Positions 28,977-39,597 of a stretch of 64,000 bases of DNA are shown in pieces. The DNA is from Orthosia cruda. Its lineage: Eukaryota > Arthropoda > Insecta > Lepidoptera > Noctuidae. Both the position numbers and the translations under genes were made by a program. Where the stretch lies: positions 17,721,126-17,785,125 of the forward strand of contig OZ059855.1 in NCBI GenBank assembly GCA_964057195.1, in the 5' to 3' direction. Position 1 is the stretch's first letter. Every line of letters starts with the position of its first letter. The notes below the pieces were generated by a model, which saw only the letters and a list, made by a program, of their open reading frames with translations, was not told the origin of the DNA and ran no database searches.

Positions 28977-31687
28977 ATAAGTAGCGTCTCGCAGTTCGGC
29001 CAAAGTAGCCGTCCACTGCTTAACTGGACTAACCTGTGGAGACTAATCTGTTAGCCTCCGGCCAGGCTTCAAAATTCTAAACCTAAAGCGACAGCACTAA
29101 GGGCTACCCCAGTTGGGGTCGGACCTCGGCTCAGGGCGTCGCTGGGGGGATGGCAAAGGCCGGATCTAATAAAGTGATTCTACCATCCGTTCGGAAAAGC
29201 CTACGTGGAGAAGAACGGACAAGAAACTCCAATGAACATCTAACAGGCATTTAACTATGGCTCAGCAACGCGGGCTGGCTTATATGAATCGAAAAGGATT
29301 ACGCGACGAGCCTCTGCGGTGAGGACGGAACGAATATGTATATAAATTTTGTATGAACAATCAATTGTATGGTCAATGGGTTCGTACTATTTACGAACCC
29401 ATTGACCGTCCTTGTAGATAAGGCTATCGAGCTCGAAAAGAGGCTGGCGCATTCAGCGGGAAGGAAAGAGCCCGCATTCCGGATTTCAGTATCCAGAGCA
29501 CGGGCTAGAGGGGACATAAATATAGAGTACACGCTGATAATATTTTCAGCGACGCATAGATATGGCTTTGGCCCGGAGGGGGCGACAGGGGGCTGGCACT
29601 TAGCAGCAGGGGTGGTGGAAGCCACCTTCTGGCTTTGTGCGGTCATAGGTGCGGCGGGGGGCATTGAGTCGGGGATAAGAATTGGTGCTGCGATGGGAGT
29701 ATCCATCAGCGCTGGAATCGGCTGGGAGCAAGACTGAGGAGCCACACTTTGGTGGTTCAGCTTACCCCAGGGTGAAGGCCTCTGAGGGGCTAGTCTGGGG
29801 GGGGGGGTTGAGAGGCAGGGGCTACGCGCGCTTGGCGCGCGTCATTACGCCTGGCCATTTTAGGCGCAAGTTTAGGGGCTTTTGAGCAACCACGGTAATT
29901 AGCCGGGTGCCCGACTTGTCCACAAAGCACGCAGCTGGGAGGCTCCGTGCATTGTGATCGGTCCTTTGGACGGGGACAGTCTTTAGTACCGTGCTCTCTC
30001 ATGCACTTAACGCACCTGGGAGGCGCGAAGCAATTAGTCTGAGAGTGACCGTAGAGTTGGCAGTTGTGACACTGACCAACGAGATGGGGACGGTATGGCT
30101 TTTCTATGGAAATGCCTGATAAGTTACATACGGTACTACTACCATAGGGCTGAGCGAGCGGTTTAACCGCTGAAAAGGACTAGCGGGGGCGGGGGAGGGT
30201 TGCCTGTCGGGCACGGCCGGTGGCAGAACTGGCTGGGGAGAGGTTTTAGCTACTGGCTTTTTGGCCCTGGTAGCATGAGGGGAACTTTTCCTCATCTTCC
30301 TCTTTCCTCCCGAGTGGACAATGAATTCTCTGTCATCAGAGTCAGAAGAAGGGGACATAGTGGCATAGTCCTCTGACAAATCGGGGTTATTTGGGTCTAC
30401 TGGGGGATTATCTATTACCTGATCGATGTGGTCAGCTACTGCTGCCCATTCATCGTCGGTACTGAGGGCTGTGTCTATTTCGATGGGAGAGTCACCTTCC
30501 TCATCGACCCAAGATTTGGATTTGGACCTAGTTTCTGAGTGGATAGCGGCTACGCGCTCTTTGTACTTTTTGTACTCAAGACGGGCGGACATCCTACGAG
30601 GAGGAGGCTTAGCAGCCGAAGTCTGGGGGCTTTAGAGGGCTACGGTCTCTCTCAGAGGGAATTGGATCTGGCTTACTAATAAGAACCTCGCCCTGAGAAA
30701 GGGTGGGTGATCTAGGCCCGGAAGTGGGCCTGACGGGCGGGGAGGGTGACCTGGGAGAGTCCTTCTCCTCACATGGCACGGGGGCCATGCTAGGTTCAGG
30801 TTCCAGTACATCCTCAACGGTCGGATTTATATTGGGTAAAAGGGCTTCTAACAATATACCAAAAGGAGAGCCGAGTCTCGCTCGGAGATGACAGTCTTGG
30901 GCGAACCTCTCCTTTATGGTTTTAATAGCGTACTGTACATGGGCTGGGAGTTGACTTACGTCAGAAGTGGGCGGGGGGGCAGGGGCACTGTAAGGTGCAC
31001 ATCTGGCAAGGGAGGCAAGAATAATTTTGAATCAGGACTGGTTTTCCTGACGCGGACTAGGATCGTCCGACATCAAGTTCTTGACGAGCTCTATTAACAC
31101 TTCAACGGGATGCATCGTTGTCAATAGAGCCAGTACAAAGAGAAGAGAAAAATCTAATTCTAAATAGGGGCTGATAACCTTATTCCCCGGGTGGATGGGC
31201 CCGGGGATGTGTGAATCCTACCCTCCCAGCCGGGTTAGACTGGGAGGTGAGTATCTGGTGAGCCCTAAGCTTGTTATCCTGCCACCAATCTTATTGGGCG
31301 GCAGGGGTCCTAGGGTACCGGTGAACCCACCGAAAGTGGGCCACCCTCCTCCTATGTACCGAAAGTCTGGCACGTCGGGGTTGAGACACCCGACCGTGCC
31401 AGGTGAATCGCTGTGGGGCAGGGACAGGGGTTGACTAGGCTATCTACCAAGGCCAACTACCCTGCTCCCGACTTCTTCTGACTGCCGTGTCCAGACGGGA
31501 CTTGGCGAGTGGGCGGGTCACCACTCCACTTGGCTTCGTTAACACCGTTAGGTATCCACCAAGGTATCCCACTAAGTCGTGGTTTTAACCCGGAAGGGGC
31601 CAAAAAAGATGTCCCTACTAGTAACCGAAGTTACTAGTAGTGACATCTGTGGGCGGCGTGCGGAGACGCGGCGACCGCAGTGACGTT
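28959..31687 (-). mobile_element. Gag-only (ORF2-less) Jockey-like LINE
   Basis: The insertion has an 18-base T run at 28959-28976, the A tail of a minus-strand LINE. Inward there is a 3' UTR of about 320 bp (with AACGGACAAGAAACTCC near 29213), a broken ORF1 and a CpG-rich 5' UTR of about 570 bp. No reverse transcriptase or endonuclease motif is present between ORF1 and the tail. It must have moved using enzymes from another LINE, by analogy with the mammalian gag-only LINE HAL1. Alignment with the intact sibling repeat suggests that about 14 bp of target were lost instead of duplicated. Confidence 0.75.
29299..31115 (-). pseudogene. LINE ORF1 (gag-like, three zinc knuckles), degraded
   Basis: I read from a minus-strand ATG at 31115-31113 (MHPVEVLIELVKNL). 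One in-frame TGA lies near 31040 and frameshifts near 30620 and 30110. Visible parts are an acidic and proline-rich N-terminal half (VDPNNPDLSEDYATMS), then three CCHC knuckles between 30071 and 29885: CHNC...HSQTNC, CVKC...HGTKDC and CVLC...HPANYRGC. The last, with six residues between His and Cys, is typical of Jockey-group ORF1. A C-terminal region with ALDTEIRNAGSFLPAE follows. ORF1 proteins bind LINE RNA; this one is not translatable as a whole. Confidence 0.75.
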
Positions 31688-31930
31688 GAAATTATCTATT
31701 TAAATACGAAGTTGCATGAAATGTGTTGCATTTTTACTATTGAGCAAGATCTTTTTTTGTATCGAAACTTTTTTGAGAACAAAGCAACTCAACCAATAAA
31801 TAAAAAAAAAACTCTGTAACTCACTTGTGAATGAAAAAGTCACAGTTTGATAACAGGTGTCATTATGTGCCTAATTGCGGTGAAATTAGAGCCACTTTAT
31901 GAGCAAATGCGTTGAAAAATATATTATTTA
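31688..31930 (-). repeat. Old interspersed repeat, left part of the split copy
   Basis: Continuation of 28540-28958; matches the reverse complement of 54985-55240 (TCTATTTAAATACGAAGTTG, AACTCACTTGTGAATG, GGTGTCATTATGTGCCTAAT). Confidence 0.75.
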
Positions 31931-33262
31931 TTAATATATTTTATTATAGTACTTATCACTTTGTGTAAAACAGGCGTGGATGTTATGTTATGTTTATAAG
32001 CATCTTACCTTACCCTTATTTAACCCTATGCCATTATTGTTTATCCCAACATCGAACACATGAATATTCCAACCCTCAATAATTGATAATCAGCATCCCC
32101 AACCCCTCATCCTTTTATCCAACCGTCGTATCTATATGATTGATACATAATCCATTGAAAATTAGACACGCTAAGCACCTGGTTTCGAACGGGGATGATA
32201 AAGTAATCCCCTGAAGTACGGGATGACATCATCGATCAAACACGGATGCATGTACTAGCGTGTTCGGATTATGTATGTATTTACATTGACACGATGCAAC
32301 GAGGAATATTAAAAGGATTTTGTTGGATTCTTTTTTTAAACTGGATTTTGTTTTTTGTGTGGGATTTAGAATTATATACAGTATTGTAGAAAAAAATCTA
32401 CGGCGTGCATTTAACTATAAACAAAAAGAAATGCCACGTCGTACAGATACAGGTAGTCTTCATAGAGCAGAGATAGAAGTGTTCATGCCAAGCGTGCAAA
32501 TTTGAAGGAGCTGGATTTAAAACCGTTACTATTATCGATCCAAAATATATATGTAGGAAAGTCCCTTTTCCAGCAGTAAAATGACACAGTCCACTAATAT
32601 AAGTTAGAAAAAGTGATCCCTAAAAAATACGATACATTTTACTCTAGTAAAGGCTTCGTTATAAAAGTCATGTACGAACCTAGAGCCATCCTTCACAGAT
32701 CTTCCAGCCCATTTTGTCGCAGTACAAACCTACTGCCCATCTATTGAATTTTAGCCGTAAAATTCCCCTGACCATACAAGGCCGTACAAAAATGGGTGCC
32801 AAAAATGGCTGGCCGGTAGTAATTTACGATCTCATGCTTCGACCCAGACGCGGATAAACGGGGTTCATATAAAGTACTCCCGGAATTTTTGTCGGTGCTA
32901 CCTCTTTTTTTATTTTTATTTATCTAGCACGGCAAAGTGGGCGGTGTTCGCCACCGTTATTTTGTGAATACGCTGTTTTTACGTTTGCCCTATGAATTGA
33001 AAATGTACCTGGTTTTTGGTTGTTTTTATTAGCTTTAGTTGAATCTCTTTATGAAACGGTACTACAGAAAAGTTTGCAGACAGTGTAATGCATAAAAGAG
33101 TTTCAACAATAACAGGCTCAATATTCTTGAAACTTCATGAGCATTTCTTTGTGAGAGAACTCGTCATTTTCACGTAAATTCTTTCTAGCACTTACTGGGT
33201 TTTTTGCTGTGAATATATTCAAGGTTAGTGTGAGATTGTGTACATTTTTCATTGATAAAAAA
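31931..33262. other. Unassigned sequence
   Basis: No coding domain. 32640-33000 has balanced base composition, a TTCATATAAAGTACTCCCGG stretch and no match elsewhere in the window; it might be single-copy DNA but shows no exon. Confidence 0.4.
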
Positions 33263-34172
33263 ACTGGTCAAGTGCAAGTCGAACGCGTGCGCCGAGGGTT
33301 CCGTACCTACCCATTATAGGTACCGTCATAATAAAATTGGTATCATTTTTATTGGTTTATAGGTTTTGCCCGCGACTGCGTTCGCGAGAATGTCGGTTAT
33401 CGCGAAAAAAGTGATATCAATCGTATTTTTTTTTTGCTATAAGTGATATCCTGTGTTACTTCTAATACCTCCAAGAATATGTGTATAAAGTTTCACGATG
33501 ATCGGTTAAGTGGTTTTCGCGTGAAAGCGTAACAAACAAGCTTACATTCACGTTTATAATATTTATTAGTACAATTTATTTACCTTATTTGAGGTTGGTG
33601 CCAATTAAGCTTGACCTCTAAATTGTATGAGCGCCCATACAACTCAGAGGAATATCTTAATTAGCGTCAACGATCTATGTATGGAGACAGCCTTTAATTT
33701 TCAACTTTTTATATTTTTTGGAAATTTTTCTTTTTTTGTGCTGTAAGACCTAACTTTTTGCCAAATTTCGTGATTCTAGGACAACGGGAACTACCATGTA
33801 GGTTTTCGACCCAAAACCTATAGGGTACTTCCGGTTGATCTAGAATTGTCAATTTTGTTTAAAAGCAAGTTCTTACAGCACAAATGAAGAAAAAATCCGA
33901 ATAATAAAAATAGTTGAAAATTAAGGTAAATTTTGGTACTTACAAGTTTTCGCGAAAATCTAAATTTGCCCATATCTTTTTGATTGATTGATGATTGATT
34001 TTGATTTATATACACCTAATAGGTACTATAGACCTCAGTATCTGGTATAAATTTCAACTTGTTAGGTCCATCCGTTCCTGAGAAAATCGGTGGTGACACA
34101 CGGACAAACAGACGGACAAGAGAGTGATCTTTGGGTTACTTTTCTACCTTTTGAGGTACGGAACCCTAAAAA
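33263..34172 (+). repeat. Non-autonomous element family ending GGAACCCTAAAAA
   Basis: It starts AACTGGTCAAGTGCAAGTCG, with AGGGTTCCGTACC, and ends GAGGTACGGAACCCTAAAAA: inverted termini 900 bp apart. The interior holds the same hairpin core as 9310-9762 (CAAATTTCGTGATTCTAGG; AAAACCTATAGGGTACTTCC). A separate patch at about 33360-33540 (TTTTGCCCGCGACTGCGTTC to AACAAACAAGCTTACATTC) resembles a Helitron-like copy nested inside. Confidence 0.65.
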
Positions 34173-34528
34173 GTATGAAAGTATTGTTGTGAGTTTCGTG
34201 AGGGCTCACGACACTCTCACGGCTTTGCTAAATGTGAACTAACTCGAAATTCAATATTCAACACGACATTTTGGTGTAAACATCGCATGACGTACTCCCA
34301 CGGGATGGCGCAAGGGATGAACTTTTGGAGGTTTAATTAATTGTGTTATCATAGTTAGTTAATAGGGAAAGGGATTTAATTCGACGGCTTTGAACGTATT
34401 TTGTTTTCTTACTAAGTTAAATTCAGTTGATGTTTTAAATCTGATCATGAACACTAACCACGAATCTGATCATGTTTTTAATGAAAATTAACTTTTATGT
34501 AAGCAATAAGTACCTTAATATGATGAGC
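34173..34528. other. Unassigned sequence
   Basis: No feature supported. Confidence 0.4.
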
Positions 34529-34785
34529 AGTGGTGGCCCAGTGGTAACGGCTGTGACTGATAAGGCTACAGGTCGTGGGTTGATACCCAGGCAGGTGCTT
34601 TACTTTGTGTAAATTATTTCATCACCACTACTCTCGAAACGGTGAAATAAAAAATCGTGATGAAACCGGCATGTCCTAGAACCAAAAATTTGAAGACATG
34701 TGACGTGCACCGTGTACTCCTTCTCACGGAGATGAGGCCAGTGTTCCAGCACTGGGAACATTAAAAGGCTGATGATGATAATGAG
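34529..34785 (+). mobile_element. tRNA-derived SINE, best-preserved copy
   Basis: The A box lies in GTGGTGGCCCAGTGGTAACG and the B box in GGTCGTGGGTTGATACCC (34571-34588), spaced as in a tRNA. The body contains TCGTGATGAAACCGGCATG, CTAGAACCAAAAATTTGAAG and GGCTGATGATGATAATGAG. It is transcribed by Pol III and retroposed by LINEs; other copies lie at 1722, 6551, 53205 and 59440. Confidence 0.75.
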
Positions 34786-34799
34786 GCAATAAATAGATC

Positions 34800-35035
34800 A
34801 CACTTCACATTAATATTATACTGGCCAAAATTTGTGAGTGAGTGTGTGTTTGTATGTTTGTTCCTTCTTCACGCTCAAACGGCTGGACGGATCTGAATGA
34901 AATTTGACACAGATATATATTATAGTCTGGAATAATACATAGGATACTTTTTATCCCGGGAATATGTTCCCTTTGGATAATTTTCGACATTTATGCAGGT
35001 GAAGCCGCTGGCAGAAAGTAGGCCATAAACAGATA
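34800..35035 (+). mobile_element. Helitron-like non-autonomous copy
   Basis: Homologous to 45787-46175 (inverted) and 49545-49902: GGATCTGAATGAAATTTG, ATAGGATACTTTTTATCCC and GCCGCTGGCAGAAAG. The terminal CTAG seen in other copies is mutated here. Confidence 0.55.
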
Positions 35036-36059
35036 AGTAATAAATACATTTCTGCCAAACCCGTCGGCAAATACAGGCGGTTATGTGTTATGCTATTTTC
35101 CATCTAAGAGAATATCACACAATTATTAATCAAGCATTTTAAATCATTTCAAAACCCGCTATCAAACTCGCTCCCGCTACCTCTCATAACTCAAACACCT
35201 CCTGTTTTGTTGCGTCATCGATCATCTTCACCAACGCTTTTCGCTCGCCTCGCTCACGTCGAAAATTACTTACGGGACCTAACTACATTTCTACGTCGAC
35301 AAAAAATAACGCCTCAAAAGAAAAAATATAACACGTACGTAAGAAATTCCCTCGGAAAAGCCTCGATCGGTCTGACCTCGTTTGATAGTTCAATAGGTTT
35401 TGCATATAGCTTTGAGGAGATGCTTAGTTCGAGTACTTGTGCCTTTATGAGGAGAGCGCAGGAGGAGTATAATTATTTGTGAGGGTGAAGGGAAAAAGTG
35501 GGATTAAATGGTTTGAATTTTCTGTTTGAGTTGCAGTTTTATGGGTTGGATTTTCTTGTCGGAAATCGTTATTGCTCAACACAGTATATAATTATACAAA
35601 TCCAGATGTTAGGTGAATGCGCAGTTCACTGTGTTGTAGCAGTTAAGGCACGCAATATTATTATTTAAAAAAAATGTCACATATTATAATTAATATCATA
35701 CCAAATATATCGTAAATCATTATTAAAAATATACAATGCCATACATTATTACTAAAATTATAGAATGACATTAATTACAATCAAATTATAACATGTCATT
35801 AATATCATTCAAATTATACAGCTTCATAACCTGTTACTTAATTTTACAATGTCATCAATTATCACAAAAATCATACCATGGCATAAATTAAAATGTAAAA
35901 GATTGAGATCACAAAATAATTTCAGAGTGTAAAATGTCATAATAATAAAAAAACAATACGTAAATAATGTCAGAGTCTCGTACATAGGACAAAAGATAAT
36001 AAATTAATTACAGTAAATAAATGAAATTAAAGCCGAGTGGTATAGTACATTACTGCAGC
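35036..36059. other. Unassigned; AT-rich word-repeat tract at 35660-35990
   Basis: 35660-35990 is about 80% A+T and repeats degenerate words such as ATGTCATTAAT and AAATTATA every 30-60 bp. An open frame at 35207-35482 has no domain and is not called. The rest shows nothing. Confidence 0.45.
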
Positions 36060-36156
36060 GGCCAGCAAAAGAGGCATTGATGGACGAACGTGTAAATGTG
36101 GGCCGAGGCGAAGCCGAGGCACATATACGTAAGTCCATCAATGCCTAGTTGTGGCC
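36060..36156. repeat. Short hairpin element
   Basis: AGGCATTGATGGAC (36072-36085) pairs with GTCCATCAATGCCT (36133-36146), and GGCCA just outside pairs with TGGCC. The core GGCCGAGGCGAAGCCGAGGC is itself structured. Confidence 0.6.
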
Positions 36157-36286
36157 AAGGCTTGTATAGTGCTTTTCTCAAATAATGCGCGGAAATTAAA
36201 ACTAAGTAGTACCTAGAACTCATTTTGTCAAATACAATTATTACTTTTCAAAATCAATGACGAACAACAATAATGATTCCCGCGTT

Positions 36287-36447
36287 AGGCTTAGCACGCA
36301 CTGCGACTTTTATTCGCGTGATTTTTATTCGCCCATTCTGCGGCCTATGGAATTGTATGAAGCCGCACGCGTTGCGGTAAAAAGATCACGCGGGCATAAT
36401 ACTACAAAAAATCGCGCAAATAAAAATCGCAGTGCGTGCTAAGCTTA
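36287..36447. repeat. Foldback element, CpG-containing
   Basis: 36287-36321 (AGGCTTAGCACGCACTGCGA onward) pairs with 36411-36446 (ending TCGCAGTGCGTGCTAAGCTT). Inner segments CGCGTGAT and ATCACGCG also pair. The total is about 160 bp with no coding sequence. Confidence 0.7.
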
Positions 36448-37882
36448 AGCCTTGTGTGTGCTAAGTGTTCATTTGTTTTTAAGCTATTGCATAGCTTCTA
36501 TCGCAGGCCTTGAGCGCGGGGACCGAATCCAGAAATTCCGTAACGAAAAAACCTCACGCTCCAATGGTGATCAATGTGGACCTTATGCTAATGAGAATAA
36601 GGGTCACTTTTGCTTGTCAAAGAAAAGCGACCTTATTTCAATGTGAATAAGGGTATTTTTGTTTTGTTTTTAATAAGGTTTTTGAATTCTGTGGAATCTG
36701 AGGTGTGGCTTGAAGGCCGTGCATCGTCTAACGTCGTTTCAGTTCGGCAGTCTTCGACACCAGTCAAGACACCAGTCAGAAACTCCTATACAAAATAACG
36801 ATGTATGAAACGGACGTCCTTTTAATGGCGGCTATAATCCGATATAATTACGAAGAACAATGAGAGCTCTGGGATTATATAGGCCTTGACTCTTCAACAA
36901 ATAGACGGATTACATCGACCGCCATTTTGACTGTCAGTCACTAGATTCCCTCTGGTCAGGCGTTTGACAGTTAGTTTGTTATGGTTTTCTAAAGTTATTC
37001 TAAAGTTATATTTTTGCGTTTATATTGATTATAAGTGTATTAATAATCATTTTGTTGGAAGAAATTTGTTGTCATGAATGCCGCGCAGAGAAAGTATATA
37101 TGATATTATATCTATATAAATGTACATCGCGCGAAATTCGATAATCACTTCTCAATATTGTTATTTTTTTATAAATGAATATTTATAAAAAAATATTTAT
37201 AAAAATAAAAATTTTGTTTTGGTGTGTCATTACACTATTTATACCTAATTATTTAAACAAATGCTATGCAATAGCTTTACCGCGGCAGTCCCCGAGTGCC
37301 ACACGTCTTTTTTTTTTCAGTAAACGGCTTTCTATTTGCAAGCCAGTTCGAAATTTAAATAAAACCTTTGATAAGTTACCTCCTTGGTTGCCATGATTCG
37401 GAGTAAAAGATCGTTCCATTTTTAAATTACACGACAGATATGAGTTTACTATGGAATTTATTTGGCCGCTACACACGACAGATATGGATTTTCATACAAA
37501 TTTTGCCGGCCGCTGCGCGCATGTATTTGGCCAGTACAGCAATTGCGATTTATCTCGAAGAAGGTTGTCAAAATAATGCTCATATTTCCAAGCATGTTTG
37601 AGAAAAGTAAATTGTAACCTTGAATATGAATGGAACCAATTGTTTTCCTGATACATACGAACTAGATCGATGATAGTACGTCTTTTACAGGTTATGGACT
37701 TTTTTCTGAGATTATCAACAAGCATAGCTTTTACATGCTGGAATTCTGACTTGTGTCTTCAAAATACTGGTTGGTGTCAGCAGAAAACAATAATTGTGTG
37801 AAAAAGGGAGAGGAAGGATTTTGCTCTGTAGTGGTGGGACATGACAGATAAGAATAGTCATCAAAAATATATTCATTAACAA
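36448..37882. other. Unassigned sequence
   Basis: No domain or repeat identified; short frames on both strands carry no motif. Confidence 0.45.
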
Positions 37883-38168
37883 ATATTTTTTTAAACAATC
37901 TTTTTTCGTATTCTTCTCAGCAAACCCTTTCATTTGATACCCATATCATGGCAGTGCACAAAAAATAACTAGTCCACCATCTTGCACCGTCCGCCATATT
38001 TGATTTAGAATGACGTCACTTAACTAACCATGCGTTGTCATCCAAACTAATCGTGTATGAAAAACTGCATCTTTCGTTGAGGATTACTGCTTTAAAATTC
38101 AGTTGCAATACTTGACCCGAACACACACACACACATACATTGCAAGTTAAATAAAAGCTTGTCGTTTA
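37883..38168 (+). repeat. Interspersed repeat, copy 1 of 3
   Basis: Matches 41400-41645 and, in part, 58815-58925. Shared words are CTTTTTTCGTATTCT, TTTAGAATGACGTC, TTGTCATCCAAACTAA and the end TTGCAAGTTAAATAAAAGCT. Class unknown. Confidence 0.65.
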
Positions 38169-38169
38169 T

Positions 38170-38260
38170 ATAAATCGTTTGCTTGCTTACAATTTGATAT
38201 CAAGTTTTGGCTACAACAGCCAAAACTTGATATCAAATTGTAAGCAAGCAAACGATTTAT
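38170..38260. repeat. Perfect 43-bp palindrome with 5-bp loop
   Basis: 38170-38212 and 38218-38260 are exact reverse complements around ACAAC. The arm includes TTTGCTTGCTTACAATTTG. It begins right after the end of the preceding repeat family. Confidence 0.85.
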
Positions 38261-39049
38261 CTAACTTTATGCTGTCTAGTCATTGTCAATCCGCAATATA
38301 AGTTCTAGAACCTGCCAACAATATGATCCTATAAGAAAACCACAATAACTTCGGTCCCTTAAAGCTTACCGGTACCAGCATCCTAACAAAAACTCACCGA
38401 CGGTAACACATTTCCGAAGCATAAAACCGCGCAACGGTGACGTCACGCCGTAACTCGTAGAATGGGGTAATGCAGGATACAAGACGTCATTATATTTACG
38501 GTGTACTGTGAGGGAGACGTCAACGATGACAGGAGGGATACAAAATTGAGAGGTGTGGGAATTTTTATACCGGATAATGTAGTATAGGTAAATGTTTCTC
38601 CAGTTTGTGAGGTTTGGTGAAATTTCTAACAGATAATATTTACATCTTTGTATAACCTAATACTTATGCACTTTGTATGTTCCAGTTCTAATCTTCCCGT
38701 GCATTGCCAAGAAGTGTCAGTCATCAGGTAGAAATGTATGACACGCTTTACAAACACTACAGTGGATAAAGAAACCTGCAAGAATATGCACTTGATGTAT
38801 TACTGTTGCATGAATACAGCTTAAAATAGCCTTACGAATGATCAACATCATCGTCTCAGCTAAGAACTAACCTGCTGACATATCAATATATTTATTTTTA
38901 AACCATGTCCATTCGAAGATATTGTATTGTTCAACGATAGTAACTTCACCCTGAATCCTTCAGGGTAACTGTATTGTATTCATGTCATTCCCAGGGTGTA
39001 CAGTTCTTAATCTATGGTTCTAATTTATCCAATTATGGTAGGATACTTT
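38261..39049. other. Unassigned sequence with one CRE-like site
   Basis: TGACGTCA at 38439-38446 matches the consensus of CREB/ATF sites, and three further GACGTC words lie within 120 bp. This may be chance; no gene is visible beside it. Confidence 0.3.
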
Positions 39050-39500
39050 TTATCCGACTGCCGAAGGAAGTTACTGTGTTTATCAGTCTATGTATGTGTG
39101 TATGTTTGTTTCTATGTGGCAGTCTAGAGACCAAACGCGTTGGCCAATTTTGATGATTCTTACGTCAATCGATTCGTCTTAACCTGTCAAGTGTCACTGG
39201 CTATATTAAAATTTGAAAAAGAAAAATAGCGGCTTTTGGGCGCCGTATTGTGGCAGCAATTTTTTTTTTCCACCAAACGCACCGCGTACCTTACGTACTT
39301 TGTGACCAAACCCAACGTGTGGGGTATCAGAATAAGAGGTTTTAACTAAAAAGTTACATTGGAGGATACATCTAGTTTTGGTCAGCCAGCTCACGAATAT
39401 ATACATAACTCCGACTGCACAGCATGATTTTCTTCTTCTTTACGTCTTTTCGGTTCGCTTCTTAAGCGACGGGTTCTTTGATTTTTGAATTAACTTTTTA
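39050..39500 (+). repeat. Interspersed element with foldback end, copy 1
   Basis: Homologous, inverted, to 47590-48130: TTTTTATCCGACTGCCGA, ACCAAACGCGTTGGCCAA, GGCTTTTGGGCGCC, TTTTGGTCAGCCAGCTC and GACTGCACAGCATGATTTTC. Confidence 0.7.
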
Positions 39501-39597
39501 TTCTTGAGTAGGTTCTGAAATCGTCTATAAAAAAAATCTAGGCAGATACACCCGGATTACCAAATACGTAACTATAAAACCTCTACCTAATACACTA

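Noticed and set aside
29299..29745. An independent 148-codon protein on the minus strand
   Set aside because: It is the C-terminal portion of the broken LINE ORF1, in a shifted frame; its last codons run into the 3' UTR.
34529..34592. A tRNA gene
   Set aside because: A and B boxes are tRNA-like, but the acceptor stem does not close and the region continues into a repeated SINE body.
35207..35482. A 91-codon exon candidate
   Set aside because: No domain, no clear splice context and no compositional support; could not be defended.
38439..38446. A functional CREB/ATF enhancer
   Set aside because: An 8-bp palindrome is weak evidence alone and no target gene is visible; kept only as a note in the surrounding region.
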